A stretch of 33,908 nt of DNA from Actinomycetota bacterium. Lineage in GTDB: Bacteria; Actinomycetota; Actinomycetes; Nanopelagicales; Nanopelagicaceae. Below, in pieces: positions 23,850-31,293 of the stretch. The position numbers and the translations under genes were made by a program. The DNA is taken from NCBI GenBank assembly GCA_947463725.1, contig CANHRM010000011.1, positions 1 through 33,908 of the forward strand, read 5' to 3'. Under the pieces are notes generated by a model. The model had not been told where the DNA came from, ran no database searches, and saw only the letters and a program-made list of their open reading frames with translations. Each line of letters begins with the position of its first letter. The stretch's first letter is position 1.

Positions 23850-23907
23850 TTTCGATACCTCTTTTCAAGCCCCATTTATCAATTTAATAGAACAGGAAAA
23901 TATATTT

Positions 23908-24741
23908 ATGTCACGTGAAACCTCACTCGTAAGTGCTGATTGGGTAGCTCAAAACCTTAATAATCCAGCAGTCGTTCTAGTTGAAGTAGATGAAGACACT
24001 GCGCTCTATGAGCAAGGCCATATTGAAGGAGCAATTACTTTTCATTGGCGCGACGATCTACAAGATGGCTTAATTCGCGACCTAATCTCGAAAGAAAAAT
24101 TCGAAGCGCTGTTATCCAAGAATGGAATCTCAACCGATACCACTGTTGTTCTCTATGGCGGTAACAATAACTGGTTTGCTACTTATGCTTTCTGGTATTT
24201 CAAGATTTACGGCCACGCCGATGTCCGACTACTAGATGGTGGTCGTAAGCGTTGGGAGCTTGATGCTCGTCCTTTTGTAACAACTGTGCCAACCCGCACA
24301 GCAACTATTTACGTAGCTAAAGAGCGTGATAATTCAATTCGTGCGTACCGCGATGAAGTGATTTCAGCAATCGGTAAGTTAAACATCGTAGATGTTCGCT
24401 CACCTGCAGAATTCAGTGGTGAGCTAGCGGCACCAGCACATTTACCTCAAGAAAGTGGTCAGATTAAAGGACATATTCCAACTGCTAAAAATATTCCGTG
24501 GTCAAAAGCTGCCAATGAAGATGGGACTTTTAAATCAGATACTGAATTGAAAGATTTATATGTTGGAGCCGGTGTTGATCTAGCAAAGGACACCATTGCG
24601 TATTGCCGCATTGGTGAGCGTTCAGCATTTTCCTGGTTCGTACTTCATGAATTATTAGGTCTTTCAAATGTAAAGAACTACGACGGTTCATGGACTGAAT
24701 ACGGTTCATTAGTTGGCGTTCCGGTTGCGATAGGCGCTTAA
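23908..24741 (+). CDS. Thiosulfate sulfurtransferase (two-domain rhodanese, CysA2-like)
   Basis: 277 aa. Two rhodanese domains: the first (about 1-135) with VVLYGGNNNWFATYAFWYFKIYGH and LLDGGRKRWELD, the second with IVDVRSPAEFSGELAAPAHLPQE and the active-site loop AYCRIGERSAFSWF (catalytic Cys233). NYDGSWTEYGSLVG near the end is typical of mycobacterial CysA2/CysA3, to which the whole chain aligns without gaps as far as I can recall. It moves sulfur from thiosulfate to an acceptor such as cyanide or a protein thiol. The stop overlaps the DUF1416 ATG (TAATG), so the two are coupled. RBS AGGAAAA at 23894-23900. Confidence 0.93.
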   Translation: MSRETSLVSADWVAQNLNNPAVVLVEVDEDTALYEQGHIEGAITFHWRDDLQDGLIRDLISKEKFEALLSKNGISTDTTVVLYGGNNNWFATYAFWYFKIYGHADVRLLDGGRKRWELDARPFVTTVPTRTATIYVAKERDNSIRAYRDEVISAIGKLNIVDVRSPAEFSGELAAPAHLPQESGQIKGHIPTAKNIPWSKAANEDGTFKSDTELKDLYVGAGVDLAKDTIAYCRIGERSAFSWFVLHELLGLSNVKNYDGSWTEYGSLVGVPVAIGA

Positions 24742-25064
24742 TGCGAACTTGCGGCGCAACTCCGGGTGGTCCAGATATTTCCGGCATTGATTTATCAACG
24801 CAAACCTTAATTCAAGGTGTCATTCTCAGGGACGGGGAAGGCGATGGAGTTCCAAATGGTTCTCCCGTTGGAAACGCATATGTTCGATTATTGGATTCAA
24901 CTGGTGAATTCACCGCAGAAGTTCCTACTAACGCAGACGGGCAATTTCGATTCTTCGCCGCTCCTGGCGCCTGGACCTTAGTAATCCTGGCCTCAGGAGC
25001 GCGCGTAGAACGTAAAGTGATTGCCGCTAAAGGCAATCCAGTCGATTTAGTTGTAGAAATTTAA
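24741..25064 (+). CDS. DUF1416 / SseC family protein
   Basis: 107 aa. The family core TLIQGVILRDGEGDGVPNGSPVGNAYVRLLDSTGEFTAEVPT..GQFRFFAAPGAWTLVIL matches the SseC proteins that always follow the CysA-type thiosulfate sulfurtransferase in actinobacteria. The fold looks like a carboxypeptidase-regulatory/transthyretin-like beta sandwich. One Cys (RTCG) lies at the N-terminus, as in SseC (MCSG..). Function is unknown beyond an association with sulfur metabolism. Start fixed by the TAATG overlap with the upstream gene. The fur promoter is embedded around its stop codon. Confidence 0.88.
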   Translation: MRTCGATPGGPDISGIDLSTQTLIQGVILRDGEGDGVPNGSPVGNAYVRLLDSTGEFTAEVPTNADGQFRFFAAPGAWTLVILASGARVERKVIAAKGNPVDLVVEI

Positions 25065-25078
25065 GTAGAATTCACTTA
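25062..25078 (+). promoter_or_regulatory. fur-family gene promoter (leaderless) with short inverted repeat
   Basis: TAGAAT (25066-25071) ends six bases before the ATG at 25078. TAAGT (25062-25066) and ACTTA (25074-25078) form a perfect 5-base inverted repeat with a 7-base spacer around it, a possible self-binding site for the regulator. The repeat is short, so chance is not excluded. Confidence 0.4.
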
Positions 25079-25497
25079 TGGCTGATCAGCATGAATTACG
25101 CGATAAAGGTTTGCGCTTAACGCCGCAACGCGAATTAGTTTTAGCTGCCGTCCGCGAACTTGGTCATGCCACACCAGAAGAAGTTGCTGAAAAAGTTCGT
25201 CAAACGCACCCTGGAATCAATCTTTCAACGGTTTACCGCAATCTAGAAACTCTAGAAAATGTGGGTTTGGTTCAGCACACTCATTTGGGTCATGGCGGAG
25301 CTACTTATCACGCAGCCGAAGAGTTAACCCATTTACATTTAGTCTGCGGAGTTTGTGGATCAGTTGGCGATGCACCAATTGATGTTGCGGCTAACTTTGT
25401 AAATGCGCTGGCCGATGATTATGGTTTTAAAACAGATGTAACGCACTTTGCCGTTTATGGCACTTGTTCAACATGTTTTGCAGCTGAAAGTAAGTAA
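25078..25497 (+). CDS. Fur family metalloregulator, Nur-like
   Basis: 139 aa. N-terminal winged helix (GLRLTPQRELVLAAVRELGHATPEEVAEKV, NLSTVYRNLETLENVGLV), then the metal-binding dimer domain with QHTHLGHGGATYHAAEELTHLHLVCGVCG and a second Cys pair CSTC forming the structural zinc site. His-rich THLGHGG and HLHLVC segments resemble the nickel regulator Nur of Streptomyces. The surrounding gene order (thiosulfate sulfurtransferase, nitrobindin, mshA, gpm, phoU) is that of the Streptomyces nur region as I remember it. Iron, zinc or nickel specificity cannot be settled from sequence. It overlaps the ygfZ start by one base (TAATG). Confidence 0.87.
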   Translation: MADQHELRDKGLRLTPQRELVLAAVRELGHATPEEVAEKVRQTHPGINLSTVYRNLETLENVGLVQHTHLGHGGATYHAAEELTHLHLVCGVCGSVGDAPIDVAANFVNALADDYGFKTDVTHFAVYGTCSTCFAAESK

Positions 25498-26405
25498 TGA
25501 GCGCCGTACTCGTTGAGGACGGCCCTGATAAAGGTGCTGTTTGGCATTTTGGTGATCCAGTAAAAGAACAACGCGCGCTAGAGGCTGGCACTGCTTGGGC
25601 CGATTTATCACACTACGAAGTTGTCGCACTATCTGGGCCAGAACGTTTAACTTGGTTACATCTATTAACTACACAAGATCATGAAAATTTATTAGCTGGT
25701 CAATGGCAGCATGCTTTAATTTTAGATCCCAAAGGTCACATCGAGCATCAATTCTTTTTAGTTGATGATGGTGACACCACTTGGCTAATTGTCAATCCTG
25801 GTCGTAGCGCTGAATTAATTTCACACCTAGGAAAAATGAAATTTCGCGCTCAAGTTGAGATTCACGATGCAACAGCAGAATTTGCAGTATTACGGGCACC
25901 TGGCAACATCGATGAAATAGGTGGCCCATATGCACTTGTTCCACGCGCTGAATTGGTAAATATGATTGAAACTTTTAATACAGTTGCAACCCAAGTCGGA
26001 ACCTGGGCACTTGATGCAATGCGAGTAGCTTCTGGATTGCCCCGAATTGGTTTTGAAACTGATCACAAATCAATTCCAAATGAACTTGGTTTGTTAAATA
26101 GCGCAGTGCACCTAAATAAGGGTTGTTATCGCGGGCAAGAGACTGTGGCTAAAATAAATAATCTAGGAAATCCACCACGTCGCTTAGTTATGTTGCACCT
26201 TGATGGAACCGAAGTTAATTTTCCTAAAGTCGGAACTCCAGTAGAAAATGATGGGGTAGTTGTTGGCTATCTAGGAACCGTTGCCAGGCATCATGAATTA
26301 GGACCGATTGCACTCGCCGTGGTTAAGCGAAATACCCCCTTAGATGCAACGCTCTCAGTTTCCGGAATTCCTGCTGCGCAAGAAGCAATAGTCGCAGGTA
26401 ATTAG
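25497..26405 (+). CDS. ygfZ: YgfZ/GcvT-like folate-binding protein
   Basis: 302 aa. The YgfZ signature K-G-C-Y-x-G-Q-E is present (Lys208, Cys210) in NKGCYRGQETVAKI, with the GcvT-type N-terminal fold (AWADLSHYEVVALSGPERLTWLHLLTTQD) and a C-terminal barrel (GYLGTVARHHELGPIALAVVKR). YgfZ proteins use folate and the conserved Cys to help assemble or repair certain Fe-S enzymes such as MiaB. Its start overlaps the Fur-family stop, so the metalloregulator and this Fe-S factor are co-translated. A tiny membrane peptide begins 4 bases after its stop. Confidence 0.92.
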   Translation: MSAVLVEDGPDKGAVWHFGDPVKEQRALEAGTAWADLSHYEVVALSGPERLTWLHLLTTQDHENLLAGQWQHALILDPKGHIEHQFFLVDDGDTTWLIVNPGRSAELISHLGKMKFRAQVEIHDATAEFAVLRAPGNIDEIGGPYALVPRAELVNMIETFNTVATQVGTWALDAMRVASGLPRIGFETDHKSIPNELGLLNSAVHLNKGCYRGQETVAKINNLGNPPRRLVMLHLDGTEVNFPKVGTPVENDGVVVGYLGTVARHHELGPIALAVVKRNTPLDATLSVSGIPAAQEAIVAGN

Positions 26406-26408
26406 TAA

Positions 26409-26483
26409 ATGCAATTGTTCGGACAGTTATTAATTACTTTAGTAGCAGGGCTCGCGATCATGTGGGCCGTAAGAAAGATGTAA
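26409..26483 (+). CDS. Possible 24-aa membrane peptide
   Basis: ATG 26409 opens a 24-codon frame (MQLFGQLLITLVAGLAIMWAVRKM) that is one hydrophobic helix with a basic end. AGGT at 26396-26399 lies nine bases upstream, a fair ribosome-binding site, and the frame starts three bases after the ygfZ stop. Residues are consistent with a single-pass peptide, positive side inside. Nothing else explains these 75 bases. No family is recognised, and such short frames can occur by chance. Confidence 0.45.
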   Translation: MQLFGQLLITLVAGLAIMWAVRKM

Positions 26484-26487
26484 GTAA

Positions 26488-26503
26488 CCGATAGACTTAT
26501 CGG
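26488..26503 (+). promoter_or_regulatory. Palindromic operator over a leaderless promoter
   Basis: CCGATA (26488-26493), GACT, TATCGG (26498-26503) is a perfect 6-base inverted repeat. The -10 candidate TAGACT (26492-26497) lies inside it and ends seven bases before the ATG at 26505. A dimeric repressor bound here would block transcription of the small membrane protein and nitrobindin. As RNA the repeat would form only if transcription started further upstream. Confidence 0.5.
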
Positions 26504-26504
26504 C

Positions 26505-26642
26505 ATGGAGCTCTTAACCTCAATTCTCCTTGGCCTGATTTCAGTTGTTATCGGTGCCGGATTATTATTCTTTGCATTTACTAGCCGCAGAGATCCCGAA
26601 AGCGCTCGCTACCGAGATAGCAGAAAGCGGACTGGCAGATAA
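26505..26642 (+). CDS. 45-aa single-pass membrane protein
   Basis: ATG 26505 to TAA 26640-26642 encodes 45 residues: a hydrophobic helix (LLTSILLGLISVVIGAGLLFFAF, about residues 3-25) followed by a strongly charged tail rich in Arg (SRRDPESARYRDSRKRTGR). Its stop overlaps the nitrobindin ATG (TAATG), the same coupling seen elsewhere in this window, and a promoter-like TAGACT lies seven bases before its start. These two signals make it very likely real. I recognise no family; the positive tail should stay in the cytosol, N-terminus outside. Confidence 0.7.
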   Translation: MELLTSILLGLISVVIGAGLLFFAFTSRRDPESARYRDSRKRTGR

Positions 26643-27142
26643 TGGTATTTACAATTCCTGAAGGACTTCACCCTGATTTAAATCCACTTGCCTGGTTAGT
26701 TGGCACATGGCGCGGCAAAGGTCATGGCGAATACCCAACGATAAAACCGTTCCAGTTTATTTCTGAAACTGTTTTTAATCACGATGGACGACCTTTCTTA
26801 AATTATTTTTCACGGTCATGGATTGTCGATGACGATGGTGAAATTATTCGACCTGGTGCAAGCGAAGCAGGGTTCTGGCGCATTAAGCCAAACAATGTGC
26901 TCGAAGTTGTAATTTCGCACAACACCGGAATAACTGAAGGCTGGTTAGGTCATTTTGATGGACCAAAGATTCAATTAGCGATGGATCAAGGTTATTCCGC
27001 ACCTTCTGCAAAAATTGTTACTGCTGGCGTTCGTCTTTATGGATTAGTTGAAGGTGAACTCTTCTACGCATATGACATGGCTGCTGAAGGACAAACACTT
27101 CAGGCACATATTTGGTCAACTAGCCCGCGCTCTACCGATTAA
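26642..27142 (+). CDS. Nitrobindin family heme-binding beta-barrel protein
   Basis: 166 aa. The N-terminal motif LAWLVGTWRGKGHGEYPTI matches the GTWxGxGxGxYP signature of nitrobindin (THAP4-C/Rv0813c/Rv2717c group). FNHDGRPFLNYFSRSW, ASEAGFWRIKPNNVLEVVISHNTGITEGWLG and a C-terminal segment LEAHIWS-like (LQAHIWSTSP) supply further strands; a His in the last strand would be the heme ligand. Members bind ferric heme and NO and can isomerise peroxynitrite to nitrate. The start overlaps the stop of the 45-aa membrane protein; asparaginase follows after 2 bases. Confidence 0.9.
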   Translation: MVFTIPEGLHPDLNPLAWLVGTWRGKGHGEYPTIKPFQFISETVFNHDGRPFLNYFSRSWIVDDDGEIIRPGASEAGFWRIKPNNVLEVVISHNTGITEGWLGHFDGPKIQLAMDQGYSAPSAKIVTAGVRLYGLVEGELFYAYDMAAEGQTLQAHIWSTSPRSTD

Positions 27143-27144
27143 GA

Positions 27145-28062
27145 ATGAGTGTTGTTCTAGCGCAATTAGTGCGAAGCGGATTAATAGAGTCAGTTCATAG
27201 CGGACATTTAATTTTAATTAGTGCAGATGGATCTGATTTATTAGTACTTGGTGATGTTGATGCCGAGATGTATCCGCGTTCGGCAATCAAATCTTTACAA
27301 GCCGCAGCAATGGTGCGATCTGGGTTAACGCTTAACGATGAGCAGTTAGCTTTAGTTTGTGCGAGTCATGGTGGCACTAGCCGACATCAAGAAGTCGCTC
27401 TCGAAATATTAAAGAGTGCTGGTTTGGCAGAGTCAGATTTACAAAATACGCCTGATTTTCCAATGGATCGCAATGCCCGCACTGCCTGGGGAGATAAGCC
27501 AGCAACTTCATTAGCTGCAAATTGCAGTGGTAAGCATGCGGGAATGTTGGCTACTTGTGTTGTTAATGGTTGGGATACAAAGACTTATCGCGATACTAAC
27601 CACCCACTTCAAATTGCAATTGCCAATGAAATTAAAGAATTAACTGGCCAACCAGCAAATCGAATAAGTGTCGATGGTTGTGGGGCCCCACTATTTTCAA
27701 TGAGTACACGCTCAATTGCAGTTGCTGCGCGCAAAATGCGAATTAATCCTGACCCAGTATTTGTAAAAGTCATTAACGCATGTTTAAAGCATCCCGAAAT
27801 GATTTTTGCTGAAGGAGCATTTGATACACGCATGATGCGCGCTGTGCCTGGGCTCTTCGTAAAAGGTGGCGCCGAAAGCGTGATGTTGGCATCTTTGGCT
27901 GATGGCAGCGCAATTGCTTGGAAGATTTCCGATGGTGGCAATCGTGTAAATGGCCCAATGATGAAAGCTGCGCTTATGAAATTTGGCATAAATATAGAAG
28001 GCGAAGTTGTAGATGTGCTTGGTGGTGGAACCGTAGTGGGCTCACTTAGCGCTACGTTTTAA
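27145..28062 (+). CDS. L-asparaginase II family protein (actinobacterial/rhizobial type)
   Basis: 305 aa. Family features: YPRSAIKSLQAAAMVRSG near the N-terminus, LALVCASHGGTSRHQEVAL, NCSGKHAGMLATCVVNGWDT, SVDGCGAPLFSMSTRSIA and the C-terminal GAESVMLASLADGSAIAWKISDGGNR. This is the asparaginase class similar to Rhizobium etli enzymes and related to serine beta-lactamase folds: SxxK (Ser/Lys in RSAIK), conserved Cys and Lys (CSGKH). It hydrolyses asparagine to aspartate and ammonia. No signal peptide. It starts 2 bases after nitrobindin, so it probably shares the transcript. Substrate by family; could also act on related amides. Confidence 0.9.
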   Translation: MSVVLAQLVRSGLIESVHSGHLILISADGSDLLVLGDVDAEMYPRSAIKSLQAAAMVRSGLTLNDEQLALVCASHGGTSRHQEVALEILKSAGLAESDLQNTPDFPMDRNARTAWGDKPATSLAANCSGKHAGMLATCVVNGWDTKTYRDTNHPLQIAIANEIKELTGQPANRISVDGCGAPLFSMSTRSIAVAARKMRINPDPVFVKVINACLKHPEMIFAEGAFDTRMMRAVPGLFVKGGAESVMLASLADGSAIAWKISDGGNRVNGPMMKAALMKFGINIEGEVVDVLGGGTVVGSLSATF

Positions 28063-28069
28063 ACAGCGT

Positions 28070-28075
28070 TACCCT
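28070..28075 (+). promoter_or_regulatory. -10 element of mshA (leaderless type)
   Basis: TACCCT ends six bases before the mshA ATG at 28082. There is no ribosome-binding site between them and no convincing -35. Confidence 0.45.
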
Positions 28076-28081
28076 TTACCT

Positions 28082-29341
28082 ATGAACGCACGGATTGCTA
28101 CCTTGATGGTGCACACCTCGCCCCTGGATCAACCAGGAATTGGCGATGCAGGTGGCATGAATATTTATGTAGCCGAGAGCGCTGAACGTATGGCGGCAAT
28201 GGGTGTAAAAGTTGATATTTTCACCCGACGTACTAATTCGCAAGTTGCAGATATTGTCGAAGTATCACCAGGAGTTCGTGTAATTCAATTAAATGTTGGG
28301 CCACTAACGGGTGTAACCAAAGAAGAACTTCCGAAATTAATCCCAGATATTGCAGAAGAATTTAAGAAAAAGCTTTCGGGTGAAACCAAATATGATCTGA
28401 TTCATTCACATTATTGGATCTCTGGCAAAGTCGCAATGCATGTAAGTAAGGCTCTAAATATTCCGTTCACGCATACGATGCACACAATGGCGCGGGTTAA
28501 GAATTTAAATCTAGCTGAGGGCGAAACTCCGGAGCCAATGATTCGGGTACAAGGTGAAACCCAAGTTGTAGCTGCAGCTAATGCGTTGATAGCTAATACT
28601 GATGCCGAGGCAGCAAGTTTGGTGTCACTATATGAAGCTTGCCCAGATAATGTGCGAGTTGTTTCACCAGGTGTTGATCTTTATAAATTCATACCGGGAG
28701 ATGGCAAGAAAGCAGCTCGCGAGCGCCTAGATGTTCCAGCAAATGCCAATGTAATTACTTTTGTGGGCCGTATCCAGCCCCATAAAGGACCCGAACTTCT
28801 AATTAGAGCAATCTCAGAAATGTTGAACCATTCGCCACTTTTACGTAGTGGTTTGATTGTAAATATTGTGGGTGGTGCATCGGGTTCGAATACTTCTGAA
28901 GTCGAACGACTTAAAGAATTAGCAGGTTGGTTGGCAATTTCTGATGTAGTTAAATTTGCCGATCCCGTACCGCGTAATGATTTGCCCGATTGGTATCGCA
29001 GTGCAGATTTAGTTTGTGTGCCAAGTTATAGTGAATCCTTTGGTTTAGTTGCACTTGAAGCGCAAGCTTGCGGCACTCCTGTGGTTGCAACTGCTGTTGG
29101 CGGACTTCGAACAGCTGTTGCCGACGGTATTTCTGGCGTTTTAGTTGATGGCCATGATCCGCGCGCCTGGTCTTCTATTTTGGCCCGTTTGCTAAACGAA
29201 CCACAGCGCCGAGTTTTGCTATCAATGGGCGCAGTTGAGCACGCTTCTCACTTCGGTTGGGATGCAACAGCACGTGGCACTTTAGATATTTACGATCGAG
29301 TTTTATCGCAAATTGCACGCGAACAAATCGCCGGAGCATAA
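28082..29341 (+). CDS. mshA: D-inositol 3-phosphate glycosyltransferase MshA
   Basis: 419 aa GT-B glycosyltransferase (family GT4). The MshA hallmark is HTSPLDQPGIGDAGGMNIYV near the N-terminus, followed by DLIHSHYWISGKVAMHVS, PFTHTMHTMARVKN, FVGRIQPHKGPELLIRAI and the nucleotide-sugar site PSYSESFGLVALEAQACGTPVVAT. It makes GlcNAc-inositol phosphate from UDP-GlcNAc and 1L-myo-inositol 1-phosphate, the first step of mycothiol synthesis. Together with the mshD-like gene at 21567 it indicates that the organism makes mycothiol or a related thiol. The ybjN gene follows after 3 bases. The start is backed by a -10 hexamer six bases upstream. Confidence 0.95.
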   Translation: MNARIATLMVHTSPLDQPGIGDAGGMNIYVAESAERMAAMGVKVDIFTRRTNSQVADIVEVSPGVRVIQLNVGPLTGVTKEELPKLIPDIAEEFKKKLSGETKYDLIHSHYWISGKVAMHVSKALNIPFTHTMHTMARVKNLNLAEGETPEPMIRVQGETQVVAAANALIANTDAEAASLVSLYEACPDNVRVVSPGVDLYKFIPGDGKKAARERLDVPANANVITFVGRIQPHKGPELLIRAISEMLNHSPLLRSGLIVNIVGGASGSNTSEVERLKELAGWLAISDVVKFADPVPRNDLPDWYRSADLVCVPSYSESFGLVALEAQACGTPVVATAVGGLRTAVADGISGVLVDGHDPRAWSSILARLLNEPQRRVLLSMGAVEHASHFGWDATARGTLDIYDRVLSQIAREQIAGA

Positions 29342-29344
29342 AAC

Positions 29345-29827
29345 ATGAGTTTGCTCAATCCAAATGAAGTAATTTTGGAATTTTTAGAGTCTCACGATTT
29401 ACCTTTCGATCAAAGCAATTCAAATACTTTTTTAATTACACTGCCTGGCGAAAAGAAGCAACAAACACATTGCGCATTGATAATTGGTGATCATTCATTG
29501 AGCATAAATGCATTTGTAATTCGTAAACCTGATGAGAATGAAGATCAAGTACATGCATGGTGCCTACAAAAGAATGCTGGTTTATACGGAATCGCTTTTG
29601 CGATTAATGAGTTACGAGATATCTATTTAGTAGGCCGCTTGCCATTAACTGCAGTAACTAATCAAGAGATAGATCGAATAATTGGCAGCGTATTACAAGT
29701 AGCTGATTCATCATTTAACCCTTTACTTGAGATTGGCTTTTCAAGCGCAATTCGTCGGGAATGGGCTTGGCGGGTTTCGCGCGGCGAATCGCTGGCAAAC
29801 CTCGAAGCATTTTCCCATTTGATTTAA
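29345..29827 (+). CDS. YbjN-domain protein
   Basis: 160 aa, soluble, no signal peptide. The layout is that of actinobacterial YbjN/T3SS-chaperone-like proteins: FLESHDLPFDQSNSNTFLITLPG, HCALIIGDHSLSINAFVIRKPDENEDQVHAWCLQKN, YGIAFAINELRDIYLVGRLPLTAVT.QEIDRIIGSVLQVAD. The family fold is known but no defined activity is established. It always lies between mshA and the phosphoglycerate mutase gene in actinobacteria, as here (3 bases after mshA, 18 before gpmA). The gpmA promoter overlaps its last bases. Confidence 0.85.
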   Translation: MSLLNPNEVILEFLESHDLPFDQSNSNTFLITLPGEKKQQTHCALIIGDHSLSINAFVIRKPDENEDQVHAWCLQKNAGLYGIAFAINELRDIYLVGRLPLTAVTNQEIDRIIGSVLQVADSSFNPLLEIGFSSAIRREWAWRVSRGESLANLEAFSHLI

Positions 29828-29833
29828 TTCATC

Positions 29834-29839
29834 TAGGAT
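29834..29839 (+). promoter_or_regulatory. -10 element of gpmA (leaderless type)
   Basis: TAGGAT ends six bases before the gpmA ATG at 29846. It suggests that gpmA has its own start of transcription besides read-through from mshA-ybjN. Confidence 0.45.
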
Positions 29840-29845
29840 TGCGGT

Positions 29846-30595
29846 ATGAGCAACTTTGAATTAATCCTATTGCGCCATGGCGAGAGCGAATGGAATGCTA
29901 AGAATCTCTTTACTGGGTGGGTAGATGTTCGTTTATCTGCCGCTGGCGAAGCAGAAGCTGCCCGTGGTGGAAAGTTGCTCGCCGAAAATAACTTATTGCC
30001 CGACGTAGTTCATACTTCATTGCTTCGCCGCGCTATTCATACTTCGCAGTTAGCACTCGATGCTTGTGATCGACATTGGATTCCGGTTAATCGTTCTTGG
30101 CGCCTAAACGAGCGTCATTACGGTGCATTGCAAGGTAAGGATAAGAAAGAAACGCTAGCTACGTATGGCGAAGAACAATTTAAACTTTGGCGTCGTTCAT
30201 ATGACGTTCCACCACCACCAATTGATGCCAATGATCAATTTAGTCAAACCGGTGATGCTCGCTACGCTGATTTGGGTGCAGATATGCCCGCAACTGAGTG
30301 TTTAAAAGATGTGGTCACCCGCATGATGCCTTATTGGACTGGCAATATTGTGCCTGATCTAAGAGCTGGTAAGCGAGTTCTAGTTACTGCGCACGGAAAT
30401 TCATTGCGCGCACTTGTTAAACACCTCGATGGAATTTCCGAATCTGATATCGCAGAATTAAATATTCCAACTGGAATTCCGCTGCTTTATAAATTAGATG
30501 CTGATCTAAAACCAATTAAACGTGGGGGCGAGTACTTAGATCCAACTGCTGCAGCTGCGGCAATTGAAGCAGTTGCAAATCAGGGTAAGAAGTAA
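29846..30595 (+). CDS. gpmA: 2,3-bisphosphoglycerate-dependent phosphoglycerate mutase
   Basis: 249 aa, full length. [26 protein letters not shown] carries the phospho-accepting His11; [33 protein letters not shown] and [19 protein letters not shown] with the second catalytic His complete the active site. It interconverts 3- and 2-phosphoglycerate in glycolysis and gluconeogenesis. The conserved actinobacterial order mshA-ybjN-gpm-phoU-senX3-regX3 is kept, but phoU runs on the opposite strand with its stop touching the gpmA stop. A leaderless -10 lies just upstream. Confidence 0.96.
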   Translation: MSNFELILLRHGESEWNAKNLFTGWVDVRLSAAGEAEAARGGKLLAENNLLPDVVHTSLLRRAIHTSQLALDACDRHWIPVNRSWRLNERHYGALQGKDKKETLATYGEEQFKLWRRSYDVPPPPIDANDQFSQTGDARYADLGADMPATECLKDVVTRMMPYWTGNIVPDLRAGKRVLVTAHGNSLRALVKHLDGISESDIAELNIPTGIPLLYKLDADLKPIKRGGEYLDPTAAAAAIEAVANQGKK

Positions 30596-31252
30596 TTAAT
30601 TATTGGAAGAATTTGCGTACTCGCCGGTGACTAAGTAATAGACACGGCGGGCGATCGAAACCGCATGGTCTGAGCAACGCTCGTAATAACGGCCAAGCAA
30701 AGTCATATCGATAGCAGATTCAATTCCATACGGCCAAGAATCATCAAGCAAAATTTCAAATAAGCGACGGTGCAAGATATCCATCTCGTCATCATCTTTT
30801 TCAAGTTGTAGCGCAGCTTCAAGGTCACGAGATTCGATAACACCGATTGCTTTTTGAGTGATGCGGGCTGTCACATTGCCCATCTCTTGCAAAGTTAAAA
30901 CAAGCTCAGGTGGCACAGCAGCAGATGGATAGCGCATGCGAGTTAGCTTTGCCACGTGATGTGCCAAGTCGCCCATGCGTTCTAAGTCGGCGCTCATGCG
31001 AAGCGATGTAACCAATGTGCGCAGGTCACCCGCAACCGGTTGTTGGCGAGCCATCAAATTTATCGCGCGCGCCTCGATGTCATGCTGCATTTCATCGATC
31101 GCATCATCTTCGGAAATAATCTCTTCGGCAACTTTAAGGTCAGCAGTTAATAAAGCCGTGGTCGCGCGTTCCATCGCCTTGCTTACCAGATGGCCCATTT
31201 GGACAAGGGAAGTACCAATGCCATCTAAGTCGTCGTGAAATGAATCGCGCAT
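30596..31252 (-). CDS. phoU: Phosphate signalling protein PhoU
   Basis: 218 aa from ATG 31252. It consists of two repeated three-helix bundles with the PhoU metal-binding patterns (ISEDDAIDEMQHDIE and LEKDDDEMDILHRRL) and LRMSADLERMGDLAHHVAKL, DMTLLGRYYERCSDHAVSIA. It links the Pst phosphate transporter to the SenX3/PhoR kinase, restraining the response when phosphate is plentiful. An ATG two codons upstream (31258) is possible, but TAAGTT at 31259-31264 ends six bases before 31252, and the resulting MRDSFHDDL start agrees with other actinobacterial PhoU proteins. Divergent from senX3, convergent with gpmA. Confidence 0.94.
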   Translation of the reverse strand: MRDSFHDDLDGIGTSLVQMGHLVSKAMERATTALLTADLKVAEEIISEDDAIDEMQHDIEARAINLMARQQPVAGDLRTLVTSLRMSADLERMGDLAHHVAKLTRMRYPSAAVPPELVLTLQEMGNVTARITQKAIGVIESRDLEAALQLEKDDDEMDILHRRLFEILLDDSWPYGIESAIDMTLLGRYYERCSDHAVSIARRVYYLVTGEYANSSNN

Positions 31253-31258
31253 GGGCAT

Positions 31259-31264
31259 AACTTA
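31259..31264 (-). promoter_or_regulatory. -10 element of phoU (leaderless type)
   Basis: On the minus strand TAAGTT ends six bases before the ATG at 31252. It decides between the two possible ATG starts of phoU. Confidence 0.5.
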
Positions 31265-31293
31265 GACCTTCCGCACATCGGATACGAGTTATT

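Noticed and set aside
28880..28900. GGGTTCGAAT, resembling a tRNA T-loop
   Set aside because: It lies in the mshA reading frame, and no acceptor or anticodon stems surround it.
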